A stretch of DNA of 16,538 bases, from NCBI GenBank assembly GCA_902476265.1, contig CABSCP010000064.1:1-16538 (forward strand), read 5' to 3'. The first letter of the stretch is position 1; every line of letters begins with the position of its first letter. Below are positions 7,324 to 13,893 of this stretch, in pieces. The notes under the pieces were generated by a model, which saw only the letters and a list, made by a program, of their open reading frames with translations, was not told where the DNA came from and did no database searches. The position numbers and the translations under genes are program-made. The DNA comes from an uncultured Lachnospiraceae bacterium (GTDB taxonomy: Bacteria; Bacillota; Clostridia; Lachnospirales; Lachnospiraceae).

Positions 7324-8634
7324 TCAGCTTTCGGTTTTCCAGAAAAATGCGCTGTAGGGGGGCAGTTGGCTTCCGCCGCCGAAGTCATGTTCTTCCCCGG
7401 TGATCAAATCCACTGCCCGCCCGCAGCCCGCATCAAAATGTGCCGTATAGGGCGCATCATCCGCATTGATGGCAACCAGCACCCGCTCTCCGTCCGCTGC
7501 CCGTTCAAAAATACACTGGCGGTTTGTCAGCACCACGGAGCGGAATGCCCCATAATTTAAAGCGTGGGAACCTTTCTTCGCCTCCGCCAGTCTGCTGATC
7601 CATTCTGAAAGATCATTTTCCACAGGTCCGTCAAAGCAGGCGCGCAACGCCGGATCCCCCTCATTTTTATGAGCCTTAGCCCCCCATTCGCTTCCATAAT
7701 AGACACAGGGAATCCCGGGCATTCCGAACATCAGCGCATAGATTAACGGCAGATGCTTCTCATTCGTCAAATTGCTGGCAATCCTGGTCACATCATGGTT
7801 ATCCACAAAGGACAGCAGATGTTTTCCTTTATAAAGAGTCCAGTTCTCCGGTCCGAACTGGCGGAGGAGGGAATGCACGATTTCAAACATATTCATGCTG
7901 TTGAAACTGGAAAACAGCCCCTTATAGCACTCATAGTTGGTGGCCGAATGGAGCATGGCATCGTTCATCAGTCGGTTATAATCCCCGTGCAGCATCTCCC
8001 CCACCAGGAAAAAGTCTGTCTTTAGGCTGTCGCAGAAACTGCGCAGGCGGCGTACAAAATTTTCATCCAGACAGTATGCCACATCCAGGCGCAGGCCGTC
8101 GATATCAAATTCCTCAATCCAGCCCTTCACACTTTCCAGCAGATAGTTCACCACTTCCTCATTTCTTAAATTCAGCTTGACCAGATCATAATTTCCTTCC
8201 CAGCCTTCATACCAAAGGCCGTCGTTATAGTTGGAATTTCCGCCCAGATTGATATTGAACCATCCCAGATAAGGAGAGTTCTCCCTGTTTTTTACTACAT
8301 CCTGGAACGCGAAAAACCCTCTTCCCGCGTGGTTGAACACACCGTCTAAAACAACCCGTATGCCTTCTTTGTGAAGATTGTCACAGACCTGTTTAAAATC
8401 CTCATTGCTGCCCAGACGGCAGTCGATTTTTCTGTAATCTCTTGTATTATAACCATGCGTATCAGATTCAAATACCGGTGAAAAATAAATGGCATCGGCG
8501 CCCAGCTTTTTGATATGGGGAATCCAGTCATTGACCTTTAAAATCCGATGTGTCTCCACTCCATCGTTTTCAAACGGTGCGCCCACAAATCCCAGGGGAT
8601 AAATCTGATAAAAAACACTTTCATATGCCCACAT
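7324..8634 (-). CDS. GH13 family glycoside hydrolase (cytoplasmic alpha-amylase / maltodextrin-active type)
   Basis: 436 aa with no signal peptide, so probably cytoplasmic. All four GH13 regions are present: I VVLDGVFNH (94-102), II GLRLDVA (181-187, nucleophile Asp184), III VGEM (211-214, acid/base Glu213) and IV FVDNHD (276-281, Asp281). The early YQIYPLGF and FSPVFESDTHGYNTRDY are typical of the cyclomaltodextrinase/neopullulanase-like group. However, the N-terminal beta-domain of those roughly 580-aa enzymes is missing. A short C-terminal beta domain ends LPPYSAFFWKTES. The likely role is breakdown of imported maltodextrins or related alpha-glucans; the exact substrate cannot be told. AAAAGGAGA precedes the ATG with 7-base spacing. 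It is divergent from nfo and has its own promoter. Confidence 0.92.
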   Translation of the reverse strand: MWAYESVFYQIYPLGFVGAPFENDGVETHRILKVNDWIPHIKKLGADAIYFSPVFESDTHGYNTRDYRKIDCRLGSNEDFKQVCDNLHKEGIRVVLDGVFNHAGRGFFAFQDVVKNRENSPYLGWFNINLGGNSNYNDGLWYEGWEGNYDLVKLNLRNEEVVNYLLESVKGWIEEFDIDGLRLDVAYCLDENFVRRLRSFCDSLKTDFFLVGEMLHGDYNRLMNDAMLHSATNYECYKGLFSSFNSMNMFEIVHSLLRQFGPENWTLYKGKHLLSFVDNHDVTRIASNLTNEKHLPLIYALMFGMPGIPCVYYGSEWGAKAHKNEGDPALRACFDGPVENDLSEWISRLAEAKKGSHALNYGAFRSVVLTNRQCIFERAADGERVLVAINADDAPYTAHFDAGCGRAVDLITGEEHDFGGGSQLPPYSAFFWKTES

Positions 8635-8661
8635 AACAGAGTCTCCTTTTTAAAACTTGTT

Positions 8662-8675
8662 CCGGCATCTGCCGG
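8662..8675. promoter_or_regulatory. Inverted repeat at the GH13 transcription start
   Basis: ccggca-tc-tgccgg, 6-bp arms with a 2-bp centre, lies immediately downstream of the predicted -10 and near +1. It is placed as an operator for a repressor would be, but it could also be a leader hairpin. Confidence 0.4.
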
Positions 8676-8682
8676 TGTTTCT

Positions 8683-8711
8683 ATTTTACCATTTTTCTGT
8701 CTTCCCCTCAA
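8683..8711 (-). promoter_or_regulatory. Promoter of the GH13 gene
   Basis: Minus strand: TTGAGG (8706-8711), 17-bp spacer, TAAAAT (8683-8688). The leader to the ATG is about 40 nt. Confidence 0.65.
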
Positions 8712-8739
8712 CCGCAACCTGTATTTTATCAAAAGCCGG

Positions 8740-9050
8740 TGACATAAAGTGATTGACTGTTTTGGTTTTTTTACTAAAAACCGAATAAGTCGGCAAATTG
8801 TGGATATCTTTTTCTTATTTTCTAATTTTCTCTTGAATTGTCTGACAAATCCCCACTTTCCACATAGTTATCCACATATCTGTCTGTCATAACCACATAT
8901 TTCTACTGTCATTTCAAAAGACATCTCTGTCATATTTTGAAAATCCGTCAATTTTTCCAAAAAATTAAGGTGACATAACATCATTTTTCCCGCAAATATT
9001 ATGTAAACTTTTTTCGGCATCCTATCATTTCCTCTTTCCCTGTTTTCCGC
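8740..9050. other. AT-rich, repeat-laden intergenic region between GH13 and nfo
   Basis: No credible gene lies between 8635 and 9133. Beyond the two promoters I see: TGTCAT at 8885, 8907 and 8928, and TGACAT at 8740 and 8971; CCACATA at 8860, 8872 and 8893; a perfect DnaA-box sequence TTATCCACA at 8868-8876; a one-mismatch copy on the other strand at 8799-8807; hairpin GGTTTTT-TTACT-AAAAACC at 8764-8782, followed by CCGA-ATAAG-TCGG at 8779-8791 or close by; and a TTTCAAAA / TTTTGAAA hairpin at 8912-8942. It may be a complex regulatory region or a protein-binding cluster. Confidence 0.5.
8912..8942. other. Stem-loop in the GH13-nfo gap
   Basis: Arms tttcaaaa (8912-8919) and ttttgaaa (8935-8942) enclose an inner gaca-tctc-tgtc stem, with three unpaired bases on one side. 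There is no T run, so it is not a simple terminator. The inner arm overlaps one of the repeated TGTCAT motifs. Confidence 0.45.
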
Positions 9051-9054
9051 TTTA

Positions 9055-9063
9055 TGTTATGAT
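9055..9063 (+). promoter_or_regulatory. Extended -10 promoter of nfo
   Basis: TGTTATGAT (9055-9063) fits an extended -10 (TGnTATGAT). The -35 position holds TTTCCC, which is weak. The leader would be about 64 nt to ATG 9134. Confidence 0.45.
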
Positions 9064-9133
9064 TTTCCCAAGCCGCCTGCCGCACTTTCTTACGGAATAC
9101 CACAGGCCGCCGACGGAAAGGAATGGTACTCTT

Positions 9134-10030
9134 ATGATAAAAACAAATATTCCCCTTTTTCTGGGTTCTCATGTGAGCATGAGCGGAAAAGAAATGATGC
9201 TCGGTTCCGTAAAAGAGGCCCTTTCCTACGGGGCAAATACTTTCATGCTCTATACCGGCGCTCCACAGAATACGCGCCGTAAGGCTGTGGAAGAGCTCTG
9301 CATTCCGGAAGCCCGGACGCTCATGAAAGAAAATAACATGGAAAGTTTCGTCGTTCACGCCCCCTATATCATCAATCTGGCGAACACCATAAAACCGGAA
9401 ACCTATGAGTTGGCTGTGGAATTTCTGGCCCAGGAGCTGGAGCGCACCCAAAAAATGGGCGGTAAAATTCTGATCCTGCATCCCGGCGCACACGTCGGCG
9501 CCGGAACCGCTGCCGGAATCCAAAGCATCATCTCCGGACTCAACGAGGTGCTTTCCCAGCCTTCCGATGTCTGCATCGCCCTGGAAACCATGGCCGGGAA
9601 AGGCAGTGAGATCGGCAGCCGTTTTGAAGAACTGGCCGCCATTTATGAAGGGGTAAAATATCCCGACAGACTTCGGGTTTGTTTTGATACCTGCCATGTC
9701 AATGATGCCGGTTACGATATCGTTCATAATCTGGAGGGAGTCCTTTCGGAATTTGACCGTATTTTGGGAAAAGAGCAGATCGCCGTTTTTCATATTAATG
9801 ACAGTAAAAATGAAAGAGGCGCGGCGAAAGACCGCCACGCCGATATCGGAGAAGGAACCATCGGTTTTTCCCCTCTGTATGCCCTGGTTCATCATCCGGA
9901 TTTTCCGGGCATTCCCCGGATTCTGGAAACGCCCTGGTACCCGGACCCTCAGAATCCCGGGAAAACCCTGCCTCCCTATCAAAAAGAAATCGCATGGCTG
10001 AAAACCGGGATCCGTCCGGATACGGTATAG
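9134..10030 (+). CDS. nfo: Deoxyribonuclease IV (endonuclease IV, AP endonuclease)
   Basis: 298 aa. Endonuclease IV is a Zn-dependent TIM-barrel enzyme that cuts DNA 5' to abasic sites and removes 3' blocking groups in base excision repair. All nine metal ligands of the family can be placed: His75 (VVHAPYIIN), His116 (LILHPGAHVG), Glu151 (ALETMAG), Asp185 and His188 (CFDTCHVNDAG), His220 (VFHINDSKN), Asp233 and His235 (KDRHADIGEG) and Glu265 (ILETPW). So it should be active. I start at ATG 9134 because MIKTNIPLFLGSHVSM matches the family start; AAAGGA lies 11 bases upstream, slightly far. An in-frame ATG at 9059 would overlap the predicted -10. It is divergent from GH13 and convergent with the helicase 39 bp downstream. 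Confidence 0.95.
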   Translation: MIKTNIPLFLGSHVSMSGKEMMLGSVKEALSYGANTFMLYTGAPQNTRRKAVEELCIPEARTLMKENNMESFVVHAPYIINLANTIKPETYELAVEFLAQELERTQKMGGKILILHPGAHVGAGTAAGIQSIISGLNEVLSQPSDVCIALETMAGKGSEIGSRFEELAAIYEGVKYPDRLRVCFDTCHVNDAGYDIVHNLEGVLSEFDRILGKEQIAVFHINDSKNERGAAKDRHADIGEGTIGFSPLYALVHHPDFPGIPRILETPWYPDPQNPGKTLPPYQKEIAWLKTGIRPDTV

Positions 10031-10069
10031 GAACTTTCCGGAAACCAAAAATTTCTTCGGGTTCTCCCG

Positions 10070-12463
10070 CTACAACCAGTCGTTCCAGAACTTTTCCACC
10101 CGGGCTGCCACGGTTGTTGTGCTCACCACTTCAAACCTCTCCCATTCCCGGGGGAAAAGCCGCTGGTAGGATCGCTGCAGGAAACGTTCATCCAAAAGTG
10201 CTATCAGCCCTACGTCCTGGGCGGTGCGGATCACTCTTCCGGCCGCCTGCAGGACCTTATTCATGCCGGGATAACGGTAAGCATAATCAAAGCCGTCTTC
10301 CCCGCCCTCATTGAAATATTCCTTTAAAATTTCCCGCTCCGTGCACACCTGAGGCAGCCCTGTTCCCACCACCATCACGCCGATCAGCCGGTCATTTTTT
10401 AAATCAATCCCTTCCGAAAATATACCGCCCAACACGCAGAATCCCACCAGACTGCTGTCTTCTTCTATCTCGATGTCCATTTGGATGACCTCTGAAATAG
10501 CGCATTCTTCATTTCCCTCAAAGCGTTTTAAAAAGGCTTCCCGCATTTCCTCGCTCATATAATCTTCCTGCACCAGGCATTCCGCCTGATCTTCTTCGGC
10601 GAAATAATCCAGGTAAATTTCATACACCTTCTGTAAAAACAAGTGGGAGGGAAAAAATACCATATAATTGCCGTGACGCATCCTTACGATATGATGAATG
10701 TATGAAGCGATATTATAAAATTCCTGTTCCGATCTTCTGGTGTACTTGCTGGTCACATCCTCCGCCAGAAACAGGGCCTTTTTCTCCGGGTCAAAGGTGG
10801 ATTTGGCATAGACCTCATAATCCGTCTCTTCTCCCCCCAAAAGCCTTTTATAGTACTGTATCGGCAAAAGAGTAGCCGAAAAGAGAATGCTGCTGGCCGC
10901 CCGGTTCAAACATTCCTTTAAATTGCGGGAGGGGTCCACATTAAACAGTTTCAGGAAAAAACGGCCTTCTTCATCAAACTCCGTATACATGACATATTTT
11001 TCATCCAGCAGCTCATAAATCTGCTGGAAATGGTTTACCTCAAAATAAAAATCCAAAACCGCTCTGCGCACCGGACTGTCGTCGTGATCCTCCAGGTAAT
11101 CGTCCATCCCCGCTGACAGACGGACCAATGCCTGTACAAAAGGATCAATATGATCCACAATGCACCAGTCCTCACACTCCCGCTTTAAGAGTAAAAGTTC
11201 CCGGTTACATTTTTCAAGCAGCTTCTCCATGCGGGTATCGTAAGCCTTTATGGTACGTTTTAGTTCCAGAAAGTCTTCTTTATATAAGACGGCGCTGTAC
11301 ATCTCCCGCCCGCGTTCCAGCAGGTTATGGGCCTCATCCACCAAAAACAGATACTGTCCCTTCTGGCTGCCCTCTCCAAAAAAGCGGCGCAGGTATACAT
11401 GAGGGTCAAATACATAATTGTAATCGCAAATAATCCCGTCGGAAAACAGACTCATGTCCAGGGCCATTTCAAAAGGACATACCCGGTGTTTTTGGGCATA
11501 TTCTTCTATCGCCTCCCGGCTGTAGCATTCCATGGATGTCATCAGATCGAAGATGGCCTCGTTGATCCTGTCATAATGTCCCTTGGCGTATGGACAATAT
11601 TCCGGATTGCACTCGGATTCTTCCATAAAACAGATTTTATCCCTGGCCGTTAAAACCACAGTCTTGAATTTCAGCCCGTCCCCGCGCAGCAACTCAAAAG
11701 TATTGTCCGCCACCGTTCTGGTGATGGTTTTGGCGGTGAGATAAAAAATCCGGTCCGCCTTCTCCTCTCCGATCGCCTTGATCGCCGGAAATACGGTGGA
11801 AATCGTCTTTCCCACTCCGGTAGGAGCTTCGATAAACAATTTCTTCTTATGGCAGATGGTATGATATACATGCGTCACAAGTTCTTTCTGTCCCTCCCGG
11901 TAGTCAAAGGGAAACCGCATTCTGTGGATGGATTCCTGCCGCTTTTTCTTCCAGGCGGTTTCTTCATCCGACCATCTTTTATAATCTGCCACAAGTCCCG
12001 TAAACCATTCCGTCAGCTCTGCGACGGAATACGCATATTCAAAGTAGCGGATTTCCTCCGTATCCAGATTGCAGTAGGTCATCCGCACATTCATCTCGTC
12101 CCGTCCATGATCATGGGCATAAATATAAGCGTAGCACTTGGCCTGCGCCAGATGTACCGGTTCCGGCCCTTTCATTTTTGCCAGATCCCGGTATGTGCCT
12201 TTGATCTCATCGATTGTGGCCGTTTTCCCTTCGATCACGCCGTCCGCACGGCCTTCTATCAAAAATGTATACTCTTCATAATCCTGCCGGTATTTCATCG
12301 GCACCTCGGCATGATAATCCGAACCCATCCGGCGCTGTATCATGCGGTGGATCCTGCTGCCCTCCGCCATCGCATCCTCTGCCGACACTTTCCTGCGATT
12401 GTCAATATCCCCGGCCCGCATCAAAAACTCAACCAGGCCTCTCACTGAAATTCTGATTTCCAC
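10070..12463 (-). CDS. PD-(D/E)XK nuclease fused to Rad3/XPD-type (DinG-like) Fe-S DNA helicase
   Basis: 797 aa from GTG 12463. The N-terminal 170 residues look like a Cas4/RecB-type nuclease: GRADG (Asp74) and IDEIKG (Glu86, Lys88). A superfamily 2 helicase of the Rad3/XPD/DinG group follows: Walker A APTGVGKT (213-220), four cysteines spaced like the XPD Fe-S cluster (278, 285, 290, 329), DEAH at 376-379, SATLLP about two thirds along, and motif VI QAAGRVIRT near the C-terminus. Such proteins unwind DNA 5' to 3' and are linked to repair or replication-fork processing. I prefer GTG 12463: GGGGAG lies about 8 bases before it and MEIRISVRGLVEF is the typical family start. ATG 12520 has GGGAG 14 bases away and adds unrelated residues. 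It is downstream of the HPr-like gene and the inverted-repeat element. Confidence 0.88.
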   Translation of the reverse strand: MEIRISVRGLVEFLMRAGDIDNRRKVSAEDAMAEGSRIHRMIQRRMGSDYHAEVPMKYRQDYEEYTFLIEGRADGVIEGKTATIDEIKGTYRDLAKMKGPEPVHLAQAKCYAYIYAHDHGRDEMNVRMTYCNLDTEEIRYFEYAYSVAELTEWFTGLVADYKRWSDEETAWKKKRQESIHRMRFPFDYREGQKELVTHVYHTICHKKKLFIEAPTGVGKTISTVFPAIKAIGEEKADRIFYLTAKTITRTVADNTFELLRGDGLKFKTVVLTARDKICFMEESECNPEYCPYAKGHYDRINEAIFDLMTSMECYSREAIEEYAQKHRVCPFEMALDMSLFSDGIICDYNYVFDPHVYLRRFFGEGSQKGQYLFLVDEAHNLLERGREMYSAVLYKEDFLELKRTIKAYDTRMEKLLEKCNRELLLLKRECEDWCIVDHIDPFVQALVRLSAGMDDYLEDHDDSPVRRAVLDFYFEVNHFQQIYELLDEKYVMYTEFDEEGRFFLKLFNVDPSRNLKECLNRAASSILFSATLLPIQYYKRLLGGEETDYEVYAKSTFDPEKKALFLAEDVTSKYTRRSEQEFYNIASYIHHIVRMRHGNYMVFFPSHLFLQKVYEIYLDYFAEEDQAECLVQEDYMSEEMREAFLKRFEGNEECAISEVIQMDIEIEEDSSLVGFCVLGGIFSEGIDLKNDRLIGVMVVGTGLPQVCTEREILKEYFNEGGEDGFDYAYRYPGMNKVLQAAGRVIRTAQDVGLIALLDERFLQRSYQRLFPREWERFEVVSTTTVAARVEKFWNDWL

Positions 12464-12532
12464 CGTGTTTCTCCCCAGCTGCCAAAATCCGAAAGCTTTT
12501 CCCCATCCTCCGGACTTCATAAAATAATGAAA

Positions 12533-12646
12533 GACTCCCTGCTAAGAAACATTTGTCACCATCCATAAACCGAACGGCTGCCATCGCTTCTCTGCCGTGA
12601 AAAATTCTTCACAGCTACAATGGTACATGTTTCTCAACAGGGAGTC
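12533..12646 (-). ncRNA. Candidate structured RNA (or MITE-like element) closed by a 20-bp inverted repeat
   Basis: Arms 12533-12552 and 12627-12646 are inverted repeats matching at 18 of 20 bases. On the minus strand the two differences become U-G and G-U pairs, so the RNA pairs over all 20 positions. The stem continues as GU-ACCAU / AUGGU-g-AC, and inside it GCUGUGAA / UUCACGGC forms an 8-bp hairpin (about 12591-12612). It starts 12 bases after the HPr-like stop codon and is followed by UUUCAUUAUUUU before the helicase start. I do not recognise a known family (not SRP RNA, tmRNA, or a common riboswitch). A short AAA on both sides could be a target duplication, so a small mobile element is the alternative. 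Confidence 0.5.
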
Positions 12647-12658
12647 AAACACTAAATT

Positions 12659-12904
12659 TTAGCCGGCCAGAGCCAGGCCTTTGAGATAACGGTCAAAATC
12701 GCTGTCAAAGCCATGGCACACAACGGTCAGCGGATACCTGAAATCAAGGCCAAAAACGCCGACGATAGATTTTGCGTCTACCACAAAACTGTTATATGCG
12801 ATATCCACGTCAAAATCGCACCTGGAAGCTGCTTTCACAAAACAATTGACCTCATCCGGCACCAGCCTGATCCTGTATTGAATACGATCTGCTGCTTCTA
12901 CCAT
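12659..12904 (-). CDS. HPr-like protein lacking the active-site histidine (Crh-like)
   Basis: 81 aa, the size of PTS phosphocarrier HPr (85-88 aa). The second half fits HPr well: VDIAYNSFVVDAKSIVGVFG corresponds to the NxKSIMGVM segment that carries the regulatory serine (Ser46 in HPr), followed by LTVVCHG and an acidic C-terminal helix. The first half lacks the GxHARP loop that holds phospho-accepting His15: RLVPDEVNCFVKAAS runs straight through and is about four residues shorter. It therefore cannot act as a PTS phosphocarrier. Bacillus Crh also lacks this His while keeping the serine, and acts in catabolite repression through CcpA; a similar role here is inference. GGGTGA precedes ATG 12904 by 6 bases. 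The next gene downstream is the helicase. Confidence 0.75.
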   Translation of the reverse strand: MVEAADRIQYRIRLVPDEVNCFVKAASRCDFDVDIAYNSFVVDAKSIVGVFGLDFRYPLTVVCHGFDSDFDRYLKGLALAG

Positions 12905-12990
12905 CCAAAATCACCCTTTCTTTTTGCAGGCGCCGCCTTCCGCTTCTGCCTGCTTGTTTCTATTTAACAGTTTCCCCTCAGAATGTTGTA

Positions 12991-12996
12991 ATTATA
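12991..12996 (-). promoter_or_regulatory. Probable -10 element of the HPr-like gene
   Basis: A perfect TATAAT on the minus strand, preceded by TG. The -35 position 17 bp upstream (TTTTCC) is poor. The leader of about 80 nt contains a GCAGGC / GCCTGC inverted repeat (12927-12954). Confidence 0.45.
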
Positions 12997-13061
12997 CAAT
13001 AGAGGAAATAAAAGGAAAAGTTCTTTTTTACGTACAATTGCAATGCATTTTCCCGGCTTTT

Positions 13062-13859
13062 CTATCTTATTTTCCCTGTCATATGGTTAAATTCCGTCAT
13101 ATACGCGCGGTATTTCAAAGGAAGGAACTGTTGCTGTAGCTTTGTATTCCTCCGTTCCCTGATACCTATTGTATGACAGAAGTTTCGGAATAGTTCCACC
13201 ATTTCCTGTTCCCCATCCGTTCCCTGTGCGGAAAGTGCTGTGAACCGCTCTTTCATACGGGCATCCATCCTGACCAGAAACCATTCTTTCCCTGCCGCGT
13301 GGATTCCCGCTATGCCTCTTCCATGGTCGGCGATGATGAAATTCTCCAGCGGGAATCGGTCCGCAAAATGCGGCATGATCAGCGCCGTCACATCCGCTCC
13401 GGGTTCTATGTGGGCATAGAGAAGCTTCTCTTCCACCTCTTTAAAACGGACAAATTCTCTCATGCGGTGGGCTTCATTATGAACATGCCGGCTCAGCTCA
13501 AAAACTTTTCTGACAGAGTCATTGGCAAGCCCTTCCAAAAGAGGGCCCTTTATCTGCCCGGAGAGGCCCGCTGCGATGGTCTGATACACCGCCTGCCCCT
13601 TCTCCTCATCCTCTGCCGCCAGCGCATGGCAGATTCCTTCCCAGGTATCCGTCCCAAACCGCCGTCTTACCGTTGCCGCCACCTTCTCCGCCAGAGCGGC
13701 ATCCGTCTCCACTTCCCGGTAAAGCGCAAACAGCCGCAGATCGGCCTGCCCGATCTGCACCCTGGTGCATTCCGGCGTAAGCTTCCATTCATAGGCCCTG
13801 TAAACAGCCGTAAGAACTCCTTCTATTGTATCTTCACAAACCAATATTGTCTCTTCCAA
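13062..13859 (-). CDS. DUF4130 / TIGR03915-family DNA metabolism protein, partner of the radical SAM protein
   Basis: 265 aa. I recognise the family from its middle, HRMREFVRFKEVEEKLLYAHIEP, and the following LIMPHFADRFPLENFIIAD segment. These proteins are nearly always encoded next to the TIGR03916 radical SAM protein, and in other genomes are fused to a uracil-DNA-glycosylase-like domain. A role in DNA repair or base modification is therefore assumed but not proven. The start is TTG 13859: a strong GGGGAGG lies 7 bases before it, and the reading frame begins MEETILVCEDT. It follows the radical SAM stop codon by 34 bases, so the two are an operon driven by the promoter at 15268-15296. I see no clear terminator after its stop codon. 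Confidence 0.88.
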   Translation of the reverse strand: MEETILVCEDTIEGVLTAVYRAYEWKLTPECTRVQIGQADLRLFALYREVETDAALAEKVAATVRRRFGTDTWEGICHALAAEDEEKGQAVYQTIAAGLSGQIKGPLLEGLANDSVRKVFELSRHVHNEAHRMREFVRFKEVEEKLLYAHIEPGADVTALIMPHFADRFPLENFIIADHGRGIAGIHAAGKEWFLVRMDARMKERFTALSAQGTDGEQEMVELFRNFCHTIGIRERRNTKLQQQFLPLKYRAYMTEFNHMTGKIR

Positions 13860-13893
13860 ACCCGTCCCTCCCCGGTGGATGCAGCGTCTCTTC

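Noticed and set aside
7300..7340. Possible bidirectional terminator between cutC and GH13
   Set aside because: AAACTGAC...GTCCTGTTTT pairs only with an internal loop and a 2-nt turn; no convincing stem plus T run.
7799..7807. Perfect DnaA-box sequence TTATCCACA
   Set aside because: It encodes part of the conserved FVDNHD motif of the GH13 enzyme, so its presence is explained by coding constraint.
8999..10048. Minus-strand 349-codon ORF opposite nfo
   Set aside because: Antisense to endonuclease IV, which has all nine metal ligands; the antisense product matches no family I know and has low-quality composition.
12533..12646. Identification of the inverted-repeat element as 6S RNA or SRP RNA
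   Set aside because: It is shorter than typical 6S RNA, lacks a clear central bubble layout, and has no SRP GGAAG / AGCAGCGA signature; left unassigned.
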